From positions 6,209,489-6,273,488 of the forward strand of contig CM119265.1 in the NCBI GenBank assembly GCA_051294375.1: DNA of 64,000 nucleotides, written 5' to 3'. The notes beneath the pieces are model-generated. The model searched no databases and had not been told where the DNA came from. It worked only from the letters and a program-made list of their open reading frames with translations. The stretch is from Paraspadella gotoi. Its lineage: Eukaryota > Chaetognatha. Below are positions 42,660 to 55,143 of the stretch, one piece after another. The translations under genes were made by a program, and so were the position numbers. Every line of letters starts with the position of its first letter. The first letter of the stretch is position 1.

Positions 42660-42890
42660 TTCAAGTTTTGGCCGAGGATGACGTCGACGATAACCACGAC
42701 GGCGGCAGCACCATCGCCGTCCATGAGATGTTGTGGCGTCGCCATCGCGTCGTAAAAACTGAGGAGCATCGCATTTCAAGCGGGCGGCCGCTTTGCCGGG
42801 GCGGCGGCGGCGGCGGCGGCGGCGGCTGTCGTTGTCAGTGACGGCGTCGCGTTGGAGTCCTCGGCGGAGAAAAAGTGTCGCCATTTAAGA
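42660..42890 (-). other. GC-rich block with (GCC)n, possible poly-Ala coding or promoter
   Basis: The minus strand contains SAEDSNATPSLTTT followed by an Ala run and PAKRPPA in one frame, and MATPQHLMDGDGAAAVVVIV in another 50 bases on. No splice sites link them. The copy at 47700-47925 has indels in the Ala run. It could be a triplet repeat in a CpG-rich regulatory region. Confidence 0.25.
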
Positions 42891-43056
42891 GAGATGGAGA
42901 AAAGAAAAGAGAAATAAATAAAAGAGAAAAAAAGGTAAAATAAAAAGAAAGAAAGAGCAACAGTGGAAAGAAATACATCGGCCAACTGTCTTTATTATTT
43001 TTCTTCGTTTGCGACATTTAAATTGAGGGATTTAATGATATGATAAGATATAGCAT

Positions 43057-43223
<167 letters not shown>

Positions 43224-43656
43224 ACTCATTTAGTAAAAAGTTAATCCTTTTTAATTCGAGAACGTCATAAATAAATTCATCGGGAATTTGAGGAACGAGA
43301 ACGAGGCTCCGAAACGGAGGAAAGAGGAAAGGAATGCAAACAAAGAACGGATGAAGTAAACAAAGAAGAGAGAAGGAGGAATGTAAACAAAAGAATGATC
43401 TGAATTCAGCGCCACGAGACTCGCGGATGTGATTGAGGAGCGTTCGAGGACATCCGGGGGGGAAGAGGAAGAGGAAGATCGGAGGAAAGAGAGGAAGAGA
43501 GGAGATGAAATTAAGGAGAAAAGGAAAGAAGAAAGGAGAGATCGAAAAAGAAAACTGAAGGAGCCGATACTCAAAGTGGGAGAAGCAGAGAAGAAATACT
43601 GAGAGAGCAGAACAGTAAAACCGCAAGAGCTCACAGAGAAACCTCGGTAATAGGTA

Positions 43657-43863
43657 TTATGAAATTGGTACAACCAATATAAAAATTATCCATTCATCTA
43701 ATAAATAAGCTATCTTGCCCCTGACTTTGGACAGGCTTTGGTGGTTTAAGGCCTCCATCACTCTTACAAGATAATGACATAGCAGGTCCCTGCAAGTTTT
43801 CAATCAAAACTCTCTCACAGTCTTGTTTATTCACTCCCAGAGTACCTGGCTTCCCTACTTTGG
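43657..43863 (+). repeat. Dispersed repeat family R1, copy in the 5-kb duplication (copy 1)
   Basis: Same order of motifs as the 9-kb copies: ATGAAATTGGTACAACCAAT, CTGACTTTGGACAGGC, GGCCTCCATCAC, AGCAGGTCCCTGCAAG, then TTTATTCACTCCCAGAG. It is about 205 bases, shorter than the 320-base unit. Confidence 0.8.
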
Positions 43864-44095
43864 GGAAACTTTGGGGAAACTGTAGGAGCAAATATTAAAT
43901 ATTTGATGAGGAGAGTAGAAATACAGAGAAAACTGAGAAGGGCTGATGAAGTTGAAAACTAAAGGAGCAGAAAATTAACAAAGGGAAAACCGAAAAGAAA
44001 AAGAGAGAGAAAACTTGAGGAGCAAAGAAAAAAATGCTGGAGCACAAAAGAAAAACAGAGAGAAAGACTCTTCTGTCTAAAATGATGTTTAAATA

Positions 44096-44162
44096 GCAGA
44101 GGAGCGACACGGCGCCATAGAAAAGGAGCGACGGCTCCATAGAAGAGGAGCGCCGGCTCCAG
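44096..44162 (+). repeat. Short tandem GGAGCG...GCGCCATAGAA repeat, three units
   Basis: GAGGAGCGACACGGCGCCAT, GGAGCGACGGCTCCATAGAA and GGAGCGCCGGCTCC follow each other with about 24-base spacing. The same array is at 49072-49130. Confidence 0.7.
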
Positions 44163-45024
44163 ATTTGCCTTGCCCAATTTACACGGTTGTCATCGCTTCT
44201 CATTTTTTTCCTTTCATTCATCTTAATTCGTGTTTCGTCTTATTTTCCGTCGTACTCTTTGGAAATTGTTTGTTATAAACGTGTAATAATCCGGAAATAT
44301 TAATATCTCATATCATTATTTTCGTATAAAATTGGTCAGCGTTTCTCTACCGCCCTTCCACCCTTCCTCCCTTTTTTCTTTTTAAATTTTCTTTTCTTCC
44401 AACTTTCCCATCTCCCTTTTTCTCGACGCCGTGATTCTTTTTTTTTTTCATCCTCTAATTATTTTTCTTCGCCTCTTCCTCCTTTCCTTTCTTTCCTTTC
44501 TGTTCCTCCTTTCCTCCGATAAATCTGGCGAGACTATGTTAAGAGATGAAAGCCGGATCTCTCCCCCCCCTTCCAAACCTTATTTGTCTTAGGCTTTTCC
44601 TTTGTCGCCTTATTTGTCTTTCTTCCATTCTCCCTTTTCTTTTCTTTTCCTTTTCCTCTTTTTTTAAAAATCTTTTTCTCCTGGTCTTTCATCCTTTTTT
44701 TTTATTTTTTTTTTCCTCCCTCGATTTCTTTTTTTTTTTCTCTTTCCCTCCTTTTGCCGCCAACATAAAACGGAATCCCTCAAAAGCGTGAAGGGATTTT
44801 TTCCGCTTTTTTTCTTTCGGATTTTAAATGATTTTGGAACTAAAGTGGTTTTCCAATCGACGAAAAGACCACTTTCGCGTTTCAAAACAACTCGTATCGC
44901 TGAACTCGATTTTGTCGTTTATCGCTTGAACCTTTTTTTTTTTCTTTCCGGGTTCTTAACCTCTTAACTTTTAAGCCACTCTTTTTAACTGAGACATCCT
45001 ACCGATATCTCTCTTTCTTTTTTA

Positions 45025-45064
<40 letters not shown>

Positions 45065-45166
45065 TCTTTTTTCTTTCTTTCTTTCTTCTATGTGGTCTAT
45101 ATTTTTTCAAATGCTCTCTCTCTTCTCTTCTCCTCTCTCTCTCTCTCTCTCTCTCCTCTCTCTCTC

Positions 45167-45218
<52 letters not shown>

Positions 45219-45610
45219 CTCTCTCTCCTCTCATCTCTCTATACCCGCAGCACCACTCGTGACTCGCCCATCTCTGATTCAAACTTCTTCTTCTCATAAC
45301 TGCTTCTCTCTCTTCTTTCTTTTTTTTTCCTTCCTTCTACATTGCTCACGGGAAAATCCTCTCTATCTCAATCCGTCTCGGCGATTCTTTCTTTCTCTCT
45401 CTCTTTATCGCATTTTTTTCATTCCTTCCCGCGACTCCTTGTCACCGACTCCCTCTCACTGACTCCCTCTCCCTCTCTCTCTCTCTCTCTTTCAGAGTTT
45501 TCCTTCTCGCGCAGAATTCGTCACCGAATGAAAGACTTGCAGGCAACGGAAGCGAAGGAGGCGAAATCCCCGATTTCCAAATAAAGAACTCTCTCTCTCT
45601 CTCTCTCTCT

Positions 45611-45827
45611 NNNNNNNNNNNNNNNNNNNNNNNNNNNNNNNNNNNNNNNNNNNNNNNNNNNNNNNNNNNNNNNNNNNNNNNNNNNNNNNNNNNNNNNNNN
45701 NNNNNNNNNNNNNNNNNNNNNNNNNNNNNNNNNNNNNNNNNNNNNNNNNNNNNNNNNNNNNNNNNNNNNNNNNNNNNNNNNNNNNNNNNNNNNNNNNNNN
45801 NNNNNNNNNNNNNNNNNNNNNNNNNNN
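45611..45827. other. Assembly gap, 217 N
   Basis: Begins inside (CT)n. Unit 2 of the duplication (50545-50712) shows what is probably missing: more CT repeats and a short unique stretch. Confidence 0.95.
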
Positions 45828-46253
45828 GGCTCGGTTGGCTTCAACCCAAGACCAACAAAAACAAAACAGCGCCCACGAAAAAAACAGTTTGTCGCTGAGA
45901 CGAACGAAACAAACAAAAATAAACATCTGCGGGAAAAAACATGTACATAAAGATCAAACCGCTCTCTCGTTCTAAGAATTTTCTTCCTATTTTTTTTTTC
46001 CTCTTTCTATCTTCTTTTTTTCTTTTATTTTCTGTTCTTTACTTTTGTTCTCTTTTCTTTTTCTTTCTTCTATATTCTTTTTTTCACCAATATTATTGTT
46101 TTATCTTTTTTTTATGTAATACAACATCTTTCTTATCGCTTCCATTTCTTTTTTTACTATTCACTTGTTGTCTCTATGTCTCGACACTCTGCTTGCGAGC
46201 TTGCTTACCTCCAATGTTGTCCACTCTTTTTTATAAAACCATTTTTTACTCAC

Positions 46254-46336
<83 letters not shown>

Positions 46337-46549
46337 GGTGTCGCGACGCCATTTCGTGTTTCTATGAATTTTCTGTAAGGAAAACAAGAACAGTTCAAAA
46401 ACTGAGCAAAGGAGGAATAAAAGGCGGAAAGCCGAGAAAAGAAAAAAAGAAAAAATAAAGAAAAAAGACAAAGAAGCGAAAAAAAAACAAAAGGAAAAAA
46501 AGAGAGGGCGCAAAGCTAGCTGTAAAAGTATATAAAGAAATAAAAAATT

Positions 46550-46585
<36 letters not shown>

Positions 46586-47422
46586 AATCAGAAAATGAAA
46601 AAGAAAGATAGAAAGAAAAAAAGTAAGAAAGAGAGAAAGAAATAAAATAATAAAAGAAAAAAGAAACAAAAGACGAAAAAATTAGTAAAAAGGCACCCAG
46701 CGTTCTTGAAAACTATACAAAACTGTACGTGTCGGAGAAATGTTTTCGATGTTTCCGCTATTTTTTTTTTTCATTTTTCCTTTTTTTTTCCATCCCCTTA
46801 TTTCGCGAATTATACTCGGTTTCCTTTCTTTTTTCCCTTCCTCTTTTCCTTGTTGTTTCTCCGTTGCGCCTTCATTTCCGTTTCTGACAGAAAAATCGGT
46901 GTCGAGGGGAGAGATGGGGGGGGGAGTGGAAGGAGGCGTGGCTTCTAGGGCAGTTCCGATTTTTTTTTATCCTTGATTGGTTGAGAAGAAAGGTTGCGCC
47001 GAGAAAAACAACAACTGACTGTTTGAGAATCAAAAACAATAAATGAGCTCACGAACTTTACTCTGTATAAAATGAGCTCGATTTAATTAAAGACAGCTCC
47101 TAATTGGTCCAAAAACTCTCTTCGACGAAGCTGATTGTGGAAATAAACATTAATTTGAGACTTTGATTGGACTAAAATAGAAGGAGAAAGAGTGAGGGAT
47201 TTGAAAAGATGAAGCGAATAGATCTGGCGATCCGTGAGACTTGATTGGAAAGAGGAGTGAGGAAATGAGATGGGAGGGCGGGGGGAGAGAGAGGGAAGCT
47301 GGGGACGAATTGAAAAACCCGATAGTTATGAGAACCGATAAAAATTTCTTTACATACGTTAACTCGTGGCAGGAGTCTTCAAAAATTATTTATCCTAATA
47401 AAACTCTCTTTCTCTTTCCCTT

Positions 47423-47503
<81 letters not shown>

Positions 47504-48120
47504 CTTCTCTCTGTGTCCGTTAACTCTCTTCGCCAGCCTTTCCCCCTTCAATGACTAAAACCATAAAGTTTTTACTTTTTTACCCCCCCCCCCCGAAAAA
47601 AAAAAAGCAAACAGAGGAATGTTTGAACTAGTGATTTTCCTGTTTTATTTATTCTTTTCCCATCCTGTCACCTCGAGCGTTTATTTTGGTAAACAAAGTT
47701 TCAAGTTTGTGCCGAGGATGACGTCGACGATAACCACGACGGCGGCAGCACCATCGCCGTCCATGAGATGTTGTGGCGTCGCCATCGCGTCGTAAAAACT
47801 GAGGAGCATCGCATTTCAAGCGGGCGGCCGCTTTGCCGGGGCGGCCGGCGGCGCGGCGGCGGCGGCTGTCGTTGTCAGTGACGGCGTCGCGTTGGAGTCC
47901 TCGGCGGAAAAAGTGTCGCCATTTAAGAGAGATGGAGAAAAGAAAAGAGAAATAAATAAAAGAGAAAAAAAGGGTAAAATAAAAAAGAAAGAAAGAGCAA
48001 CAGTGGAAAGAAATACATCGGCCAACTGTCTTTATTATTTTTCTTCGTTTGCGACATTTAAATTGAGGGATTTAATGATATGATAAGATATAGCATAACT
48101 CTCTCTCTCTCTGATCTCTC

Positions 48121-48205
<85 letters not shown>

Positions 48206-48635
48206 ACTCATTTAGTAAAAAGTTTAATCCTTTTTAATTCGAGAACGTCATAAATAAATTCATCGGGAATTTGAGGAACGAGAACGAGGCTCCGAAACGG
48301 AGGAAAGAGGAAAGGAATGCAAACAAAGAACGGATGAAGTAAACAAAGAAGAGAGAAGGAGGAATGTAAACAAAAGAATGATCTGAATTCAGCCGCCACG
48401 AGACTCGCGGATGGTGATTGAGGAGCGTTCGAGGACATCCGGGGGGAAGAGAAGAGGAAGATCGGAGGAAAGAGAGGAAGAGAGGAGATGAAATTAAGGA
48501 GAAAAGGAAAGAAGAAAGGAGAGTCGAAAAAGAAAACTGAAGGAGCCGATACTCAAAGTGGGAGAAGCAGAGAAGAAATACTGAGAGAGCAGAACAGTAA
48601 AACCGCAAGAGCTCACAGAGAACCTCGGTAATAGG

Positions 48636-48838
48636 TATTATGATTGGTACAACCAATATAAAAATTATCCATTCATCTAATAAATAAGCTATCTTGCCCC
48701 TGACTTTGGACAGGCTTTGGTGGTTTAAGGCCTCCATCACTCTTACAGATAATGACATAGCAGGTCCCTGCAAGTTTTCAATCAAAATCTCTCACAGTCT
48801 TGTTTATTCACTCCCAGAGTACCTGGCTCCCTACTTTG
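48636..48838 (+). repeat. Dispersed repeat family R1, copy in the 5-kb duplication (copy 2)
   Basis: Counterpart of the copy at 43657 inside the second unit of the tandem duplication. The opening motif has lost AAT (ATGATTGGTACAACC). Confidence 0.8.
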
Positions 48839-49980
48839 GGAAACTTTGGGGAAACTGTAGGAGCAAATATTAAATATTTGATGAGGAGAGTAGAAATACA
48901 GAGAAAACTGAGAAGGGCTGATGAAGTTGAAAACTAAAGGAGCAAAATTAACAAGGGAAAACCGAAAAGAAAAAGAGAGAGAAAACTTGAGGAGCAAAGA
49001 AAAAATGCTGGAGCACAAAGAAAAACAGAGAGAAAGACTCTTCTGTCTAAAATGATGTTTAATAGCAGAGGAGCGACACGGCGCCATAGAAAAGGAGCGA
49101 CGGCTCCATAGAAGAGGAGCGCCGGCCAGTAAAGGCCTTGCCCAATTTACACGGTTGTCATCGCTTCTCTTTTTTTTCCTTTCATTCATCTTAATCGTGT
49201 TCGTCTTATTTTCCGTCGTACCTTTGGAAATTGTTTGTTATAAACGTGTAATAATCCGGAAAATTTATACTCATTATTTTCGTATAAAATTGGTCAGCGT
49301 TTCTCTACCGCCCTTCCCCCCTTCCTCCCTTTTTTCTTTTTAAATTTCTTTTCTTCCAACTTCCCATCTCCCTTTTTCTCGACGCCGTTGATTCTTTTTT
49401 TTTCATCCTCTAATTATTTTTTTCGCCTCTTCCTCCTTTCCTTCTTTCCTTTCTGTTCCTCCTTTCCTCCGATAAATCTGGCGAGACTATGTTAAGAGAT
49501 GAAAGCCGGATCTCTCCCCCCCCTTCCAAACCTTATTTGTCTTAGCTTTTCCTTTGTCGCCTTATTTGTCTTTCTTCCAATTCTCCCTTTTCTTTTCTTT
49601 TCCTTTTCCTCTTTTTTTTAAAAATCTTTTTCTCCTGGTCTTTCATCCTTTTTTTTTATTTTTTTTTTCCTCCCTCGATTTTCTTTTTTTTTTTTTCTCT
49701 TTCCCTCCTTTTGCCGCCAACATAAAACGGAATCCCTCAAAAGCGTGAAGGATTTTTTTCCTCTTTTTTTCTTTCGGATTTTAATGATTTTGGAACTAAA
49801 GTGGTTTTCCAATCGACGAAAAGACCACTTTCGCGTTTCCAAACAACTCGTATCGCTGAACTCGATTTTGTCGTTTATCGCTTGAACCTTTTTTTTTCTT
49901 TCCGGGTTCTTAACCTTCTTAACTTTTTAAGCCACTCTTTTTAACTGAGACATCCTACCGAATATCTCTCTTCTTTTTTA

Positions 49981-50054
<74 letters not shown>

Positions 50055-50112
50055 CTTCTTTCTTTCTCATGGGTGCTTATAATTTTTGCTAAATGCTCTC
50101 TTCTGCTCTCTG

Positions 50113-50184
<72 letters not shown>

Positions 50185-50541
50185 CCTCTCTCTCTCTCCA
50201 TCTCTCTATACCCCGCAGCAACCACTCGTGACTCCCCCATCTCTGATTCAAACTTTCTTCTTCTTCATACACTGCTTCTCTCTTCTTCTTTTTTTCTTCC
50301 TTCTACATTGCTCACGGGAAAATCTCTCTATCTCTTGCATTCTTCTCTCTCTCTTTATCGCCATTTTTTTCATTCCTTCCCGCGACTTCCTTGTCACCGA
50401 CTCCTCTCACTGACTCCCTCTCCCTCTTCTCTCTCTCTCTTTCAGAGTTTTCCTTCTCGCGCAGAATTCGTCACCGATTGGAAAGACTTGCACGGCAACG
50501 GAAGCGAAGGGAGGCGAAATCCCCGATTTCCAAATAAAGAA

Positions 50542-50599
<58 letters not shown>

Positions 50600-50603
50600 C
50601 TCT

Positions 50604-50652
<49 letters not shown>

Positions 50653-50663
50653 CTCTCTCCTAC

Positions 50664-50812
50664 AGTAGAGAGAACCAACCCGTTGCGGTCAATTCCGGAA
50701 AATAACCTCGCTCGGTTGGCCTTCAACCCAAGACCAACAAAAAACAAAACAGCGCCACGAAAAAAAAACAGTTTGTCGCTGAGACGAACGAAACAAACAA
50801 AATAAACATCTG
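50664..50812 (+). CDS. Candidate exon after a CT-tract acceptor
   Basis: After (CT)n and CCTACAG, one frame reads ERTNPLRSIPENNLARLAFN and continues PRPTKNKTAPRKKNSLSLRR to a stop near 50805. No donor and no known homology. It may belong with the open exon at 50945-51158. Confidence 0.2.
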
Positions 50813-50910
50813 CGGGTAAAAAACTCAAAACAAAAAAAAAACAAAAAAAAAAAACAACCAAACGACGACGACGACGACGCGGATAGAAAACATATTATTT
50901 TCGGATTAAA

Positions 50911-50935
50911 NNNNNNNNNNNNNNNNNNNNNNNNN
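50911..50935. other. Assembly gap, 25 N
   Basis: Flanked on both sides by GGATTAAA. Confidence 0.95.
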
Positions 50936-50944
50936 GGATTAAAA

Positions 50945-51158
50945 AAAAAAAATACTCCAAACTAATCCGTTTACAAAAACCAATTTCGGTGTCTCTCTCG
51001 ATATTTTAAAAAACCAAGGATATGATCGAAAAAATAACACCGCCGCCGCCGAAGATGACGACAACGACGACAAAAACGACGAAAATGACGACGATAAAAA
51101 ATCCGCAGATAAATTCCAGGGTCAACTCTCTACGGGGATTCGGCAATCAACTAAAAAG
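50945..51158 (+). CDS. Candidate exon encoding an acidic, Asp/Asn/Lys-rich segment
   Basis: A continuous frame from just after the gap reads TNFGVSLDILKNQGYDRKNN, an acidic AEDDDNDDKNDENDDDKKSA run, then DKFQGQLSTGIRQSTKK. It ends in phase 0 at a consensus GTAAGT donor (51159). It has no in-frame ATG, so it would be internal or start in the gap. A TTTTCAG at 51217-51223 would add FKFCR and a TAG stop in phase. A competing frame (MIEKITPPPPKMTTTTTKTT) is also open to the same donor. Confidence 0.4.
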
Positions 51159-51389
51159 GTAAGTGTCGATCGACTGGAGACAAAAAGTTTGAGAAAAAAC
51201 GTTTTCGTCCACGACATTTTCAGTTTAAATTTTGTCGTTAGGGCATTATAATCGTCGTTGTTGTTGTCGTTGTTGTTGTCGTCGTCGTTGTTGTCATCCT
51301 TCATTGGGGCCTTCCACGACGATCATACGTATTCACGGACTCTAAAGAATTACCATCCGTTTGTATTTGTCTTTGTCTCTTTTTTTTAT

Positions 51390-51394
<5 letters not shown>

Positions 51395-51447
<53 letters not shown>
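51395..51447 (+). repeat. (CT)n microsatellite
   Basis: CT dinucleotides. Confidence 0.97.
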
Positions 51448-51450
<3 letters not shown>

Positions 51451-51944
51451 CCGAAAAAAGAAACCGTTATTTGTGTCTGCTGTTTTTTAAAACGTGAGTT
51501 GGAGTAAAGAGACCAAAAAATAAAGAATACAAAAGAAAAAATACTTAAGCATTAATTACATAATATGAATAGGATATAAAAAAAAAACCACCGTCTATAA
51601 TCGCATTTTTCTTTTTTTTTTCTTTTTTAACATTAAGGCAGTTTTTATCGGCGTTTGGGATGAAGTCGTCTTTTGTTGTCGATTTTGTCAGAATCGTCGT
51701 CGTCGTCGTCGTCGTCGTTTTGTTCCAAAAAGACGGAGGGGCTTTGTTTTCTCAAAGTCTTCCACATCATTTCATCATCTTCTCCATCGCAACAAATCCT
51801 GATCTACCCAATAAATCAATCGACCTATCAGCGGGCTGTCATCACCGAGCTGTACAAACTACAGAAACACCGATCCCAGCAACCAATAATCTTCAGAGGG
51901 TTGGCCTAGCTTAGACTAAACTAGGCACTACAGCATCGGATAGC

Positions 51945-52140
51945 GGCGACGAAACTGTCTAACTTTAATAGAATTCCCGTCCTCAGACAACTCTCCAGTC
52001 TCCACCCATCGAAAGGGAATCCCCCACCAAGATGACGGATGGATTGACGCGGCTGGTATTCGATCCCGCGACCTTGAGACGATAACTTTTGAACCTAGAG
52101 CATTAGTCCGGCGAGGCGTGGCGAAATTACGGGGGGGAAA
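51945..52140 (-). mobile_element. tRNA-derived SINE-like element
   Basis: The minus strand reads CGCCGGACTAATGCTCTAGG, an anticodon-arm-like stretch, then GGTCGCGGGATCGAATACC, which resembles a T arm with B box. A body with GATTCCCTTTCGATGGG and GGAGACTGGAGAGTTGTC follows. The head is tRNA-like but imperfect. Confidence 0.5.
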
Positions 52141-52739
52141 GGACGGTGGGCTTCGTTGTCGTTGTTGTGATCGTCGTCCGAGGGACTTTGGAAAATTCAC
52201 TGCGTGAGTCGTGAATAATATAAGAGCTTCGCCGGGTCGCCGTCGCATTAAGGTAGTCACTCGTGTTTGAATGGCCGATTCACAATGAATCATTTTCCCT
52301 TCTTTTAGTCTTTTGTCTCACGCGCGGAAACTCGCGTTAGATGTCGCGTCAATTGTTTGACCTCCGCGTGGATGGAATTTCTCTTCTTAATATTTTTCTC
52401 ATTCTTATATTCCTATTCTTATTCTTCTCTAACTATTCTTATTTTTATTGGTAAAATTCTATGTACATCTGTATGAATAATAAGATATCAATAACTGATA
52501 TGAATGAAAATCCTCAATATCGATTTGGGTTATCTCTTCCTTTCTCTTCTGATCCGTCTCTTACCTACTTTTTGACCCGTTTATATTTTCTATTTTGGAT
52601 TGAGTTAAAAACGAAAATAACGCTGCCCTAACAATAACGAGGAATTAGTAACGCGATTGACTAATGGGTAATATTAGGAAGTTGGTAAGTTAAGGAGAAA
52701 GTCAGTTAAATTTTTCGGATTATATTAAACAGAAACTCC

Positions 52740-52850
52740 GTTGCCGAGTACTCCTTTGCGGAGAACCGATAGAGGCTTGCGTCGGCAGCGCCGGCAGGAA
52801 CGGCGCCGGCAGGACCGGCGTCCGCGCGTCGATAACCGACGTAGAAGAAT
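52740..52850. other. GC-rich imperfect tandem/hairpin stretch
   Basis: GGCAGCGCCGGCAGGAACGG and CGCCGGCAGGACCGGCGTCC give two to three imperfect 15-base repeats with self-complementary GCCGGC cores, set in AT-rich DNA. Confidence 0.5.
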
Positions 52851-53600
52851 CAAAGAAATTATCGGAATCCTTTATTGTTAACTTCCCGTCTCAAATTTCT
52901 TCCTCTTTATTCATTCGTACTGAAACCTCAATTTTTTTTAAATTTTTTTTTTATTCTTTTTTCCGAGTCTCCCATTTATTCTTTCCGTCTTTCTGTCTTA
53001 TTTTTACTTTCTTTAATTCCTTCTTTCTATCCTTCCATCATCATGGAAAAATAACTAATGGGTTTTGGCCAGCGGGTGCATTGATAGGAAAACCGCGGCC
53101 GACATAATCCGAACGGACATTTGGATTTTCTCTTTCGCTCATTTTTCGCTTCCAGTCATTTTTTTCGGCTTTAGTCATTTTTTTTGTCCCAAGTGACCGG
53201 AAAAAATAATAATTAGGAAAGTATAATTCGGAATTTGGTTTTCTTGTAATAATAGGAAATAATTTTATTAAAAAAAAAAAAAAAGAATTATGATCTTGGG
53301 TACAAAATTTCATTTTTCAATAATTCTTTTTATGATAAAAATTATATACCTTTGCTTCCATAATTAAAAACGGAAGGACAATAAGTATTCCCCACATTTT
53401 CTCTCCACGGGAAAAGACATTTTCTCTCCCTAAGAAAAAAATGGATATTGGTTGAGATTTTTTTTTATTTCCTCTCATATAATAAGGCTTTAAAAATATT
53501 ATATGAAAAGAAGTCACATTCCTCTTAGTCACAGGAGAGGGAAAAAATTTCCTCCACCATAAATCCAAGGATCTCATTTTTTGTGACAACGTTCGCATTC
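52850..53600. other. AT-rich region without a confident gene
   Basis: A minus-strand frame at 53041-53180 (MTKAEKNDWKRKMSERENPN, then VRSDYVGRGFPINAPAGQNP) is protein-like but lacks clear splice sites or a recognised family. Otherwise nothing. Confidence 0.35.
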
Positions 53601-53610
53601 AGTGTAGAGA

Positions 53611-53616
53611 GAGTGG

Positions 53617-53672
<56 letters not shown>

Positions 53673-53682
53673 AGAGAGAGAA
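53611..53682 (+). repeat. (GA)n microsatellite
   Basis: GA dinucleotides with a few AGA breaks. Confidence 0.97.
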
Positions 53683-53807
53683 ATTCCTGGGAAAATAAAA
53701 ACGGGGGAATGAACAGAAATTGTTTTAGAAAAGTTAGGAAAAAAAATATTCGCCTTGTTTGACGCATAATCAATAAAGTGTGAGAGAGGTCGGGAGAGGA
53801 GGGTCAA

Positions 53808-54218
53808 NNNNNNNNNNNNNNNNNNNNNNNNNNNNNNNNNNNNNNNNNNNNNNNNNNNNNNNNNNNNNNNNNNNNNNNNNNNNNNNNNNNNNNNNNNNNN
53901 NNNNNNNNNNNNNNNNNNNNNNNNNNNNNNNNNNNNNNNNNNNNNNNNNNNNNNNNNNNNNNNNNNNNNNNNNNNNNNNNNNNNNNNNNNNNNNNNNNNN
54001 NNNNNNNNNNNNNNNNNNNNNNNNNNNNNNNNNNNNNNNNNNNNNNNNNNNNNNNNNNNNNNNNNNNNNNNNNNNNNNNNNNNNNNNNNNNNNNNNNNNN
54101 NNNNNNNNNNNNNNNNNNNNNNNNNNNNNNNNNNNNNNNNNNNNNNNNNNNNNNNNNNNNNNNNNNNNNNNNNNNNNNNNNNNNNNNNNNNNNNNNNNNN
54201 NNNNNNNNNNNNNNNNNN
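53808..54218. other. Assembly gap, 411 N
   Basis: The largest gap in the window. Confidence 0.95.
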
Positions 54219-54233
54219 TTTTTTCTCTATTAG

Positions 54234-54319
54234 GGATGGGAGGAAGATGTGACGTGTCTGGCATCGCAGCGTTGTTGGTGACAATTTGTTCAAGAATGTT
54301 TAGTGATTGTGAAGACTGA
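54234..54319 (+). CDS. Candidate terminal exon next to the 411-N gap
   Basis: A T-rich tract ending TTTCTCTATTAG precedes a frame reading MGGRCDVSGIAALLVTICSR then MFSDCED and TGA (54317-54319). Short, with no recognised match and the upstream exon in the gap. Confidence 0.2.
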
Positions 54320-55143
54320 AAGGTGAACAGTGAACACTGAACAGTGAATTAACTACTTATAGCTGGCAAAAAAAATGATTTACCACTTCGTTTTCTTTTT
54401 TTATTTAGAGTATCAAAGAATAAAAATAGATTTCTTTTTAATAGAAAGAAATATCTGTAAAAAGTTTATCATATGAAAATATAAATAGAAAATAGAATTT
54501 TTTTTAATTAGACTTTCATTGTTACATGTTTCAGATGAATCTTTTAGGCAAAAATCCAAAAAAAAAAAAGGTGAAAAACTGATCTGCAAAAAAAAAAAAA
54601 AAATGCAGTTAATTTTTGAAGAGCGTCTTAAAATAAGCGAGATGGATGAAAGGGGCGAAGGGATAAAGAAACGATGGGGAAACAACTGGATACAAGATTA
54701 AGACTGTAGAATGAATGCTGAACATTGAAGGTGGAAAAGATAGAAGCGGACTGTTTAATGATTATTTGTTTATTGTTTAGTTACGAAGTCAGGTTTGCGA
54801 GAGAGAGCAAAAAATAAGTCCATCGTAATGAAGTATTTTATCTCTCTCTCTCACTCTCTCTCTCTTCTACCACAATACTTTCTCTTCTCCTTTCTCTTGC
54901 CTTTTTTCATAAATTCCTTTAAAAAAAAGTCTCTCTTGCAGATTACAAGTCGGCAGCTGGTTTCATTTCCGGAATGATATCGATATTTTTTCTTCCAGCT
55001 TACAATCAATTCGATTTTCAATTGTTAATTTTCAATAGGAATAATTAACGCTGGTCCTTCTCGTTTGTAAGCAAATTCTTTTCACCAAATCAACCATCTG
55101 GATTTCCAATAACAATCGAGTCAGCGGCCTTTCATCAACTCGT

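Larger units (their letters stand above)
45941..50825 (+). repeat. 5-kb tandem duplication, unit 2
   Basis: Head-to-tail copy of unit 1, collinear throughout. It differs by one-base indels and microsatellite length: the CT tract at 48101-48199 is about 60 bases shorter than at 43057-43215, and the CTTT tract at 49979-50055 is longer than at 45024-45062. Confidence 0.9.

Noticed and set aside
43694-43891. Minus-strand frame ending [19 protein letters not shown], similar at 4502 and 9 kb
   Set aside because: The peptide similarity follows from nucleotide similarity of the R1 repeat; indels break the frame in other copies, so it is not a conserved protein.
53574-54319. Long frames crossing the 411-N gap
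   Set aside because: N was translated as unknown residues; the frame is not evidence across a gap. Only the part after 54233 was kept, as a weak exon candidate.
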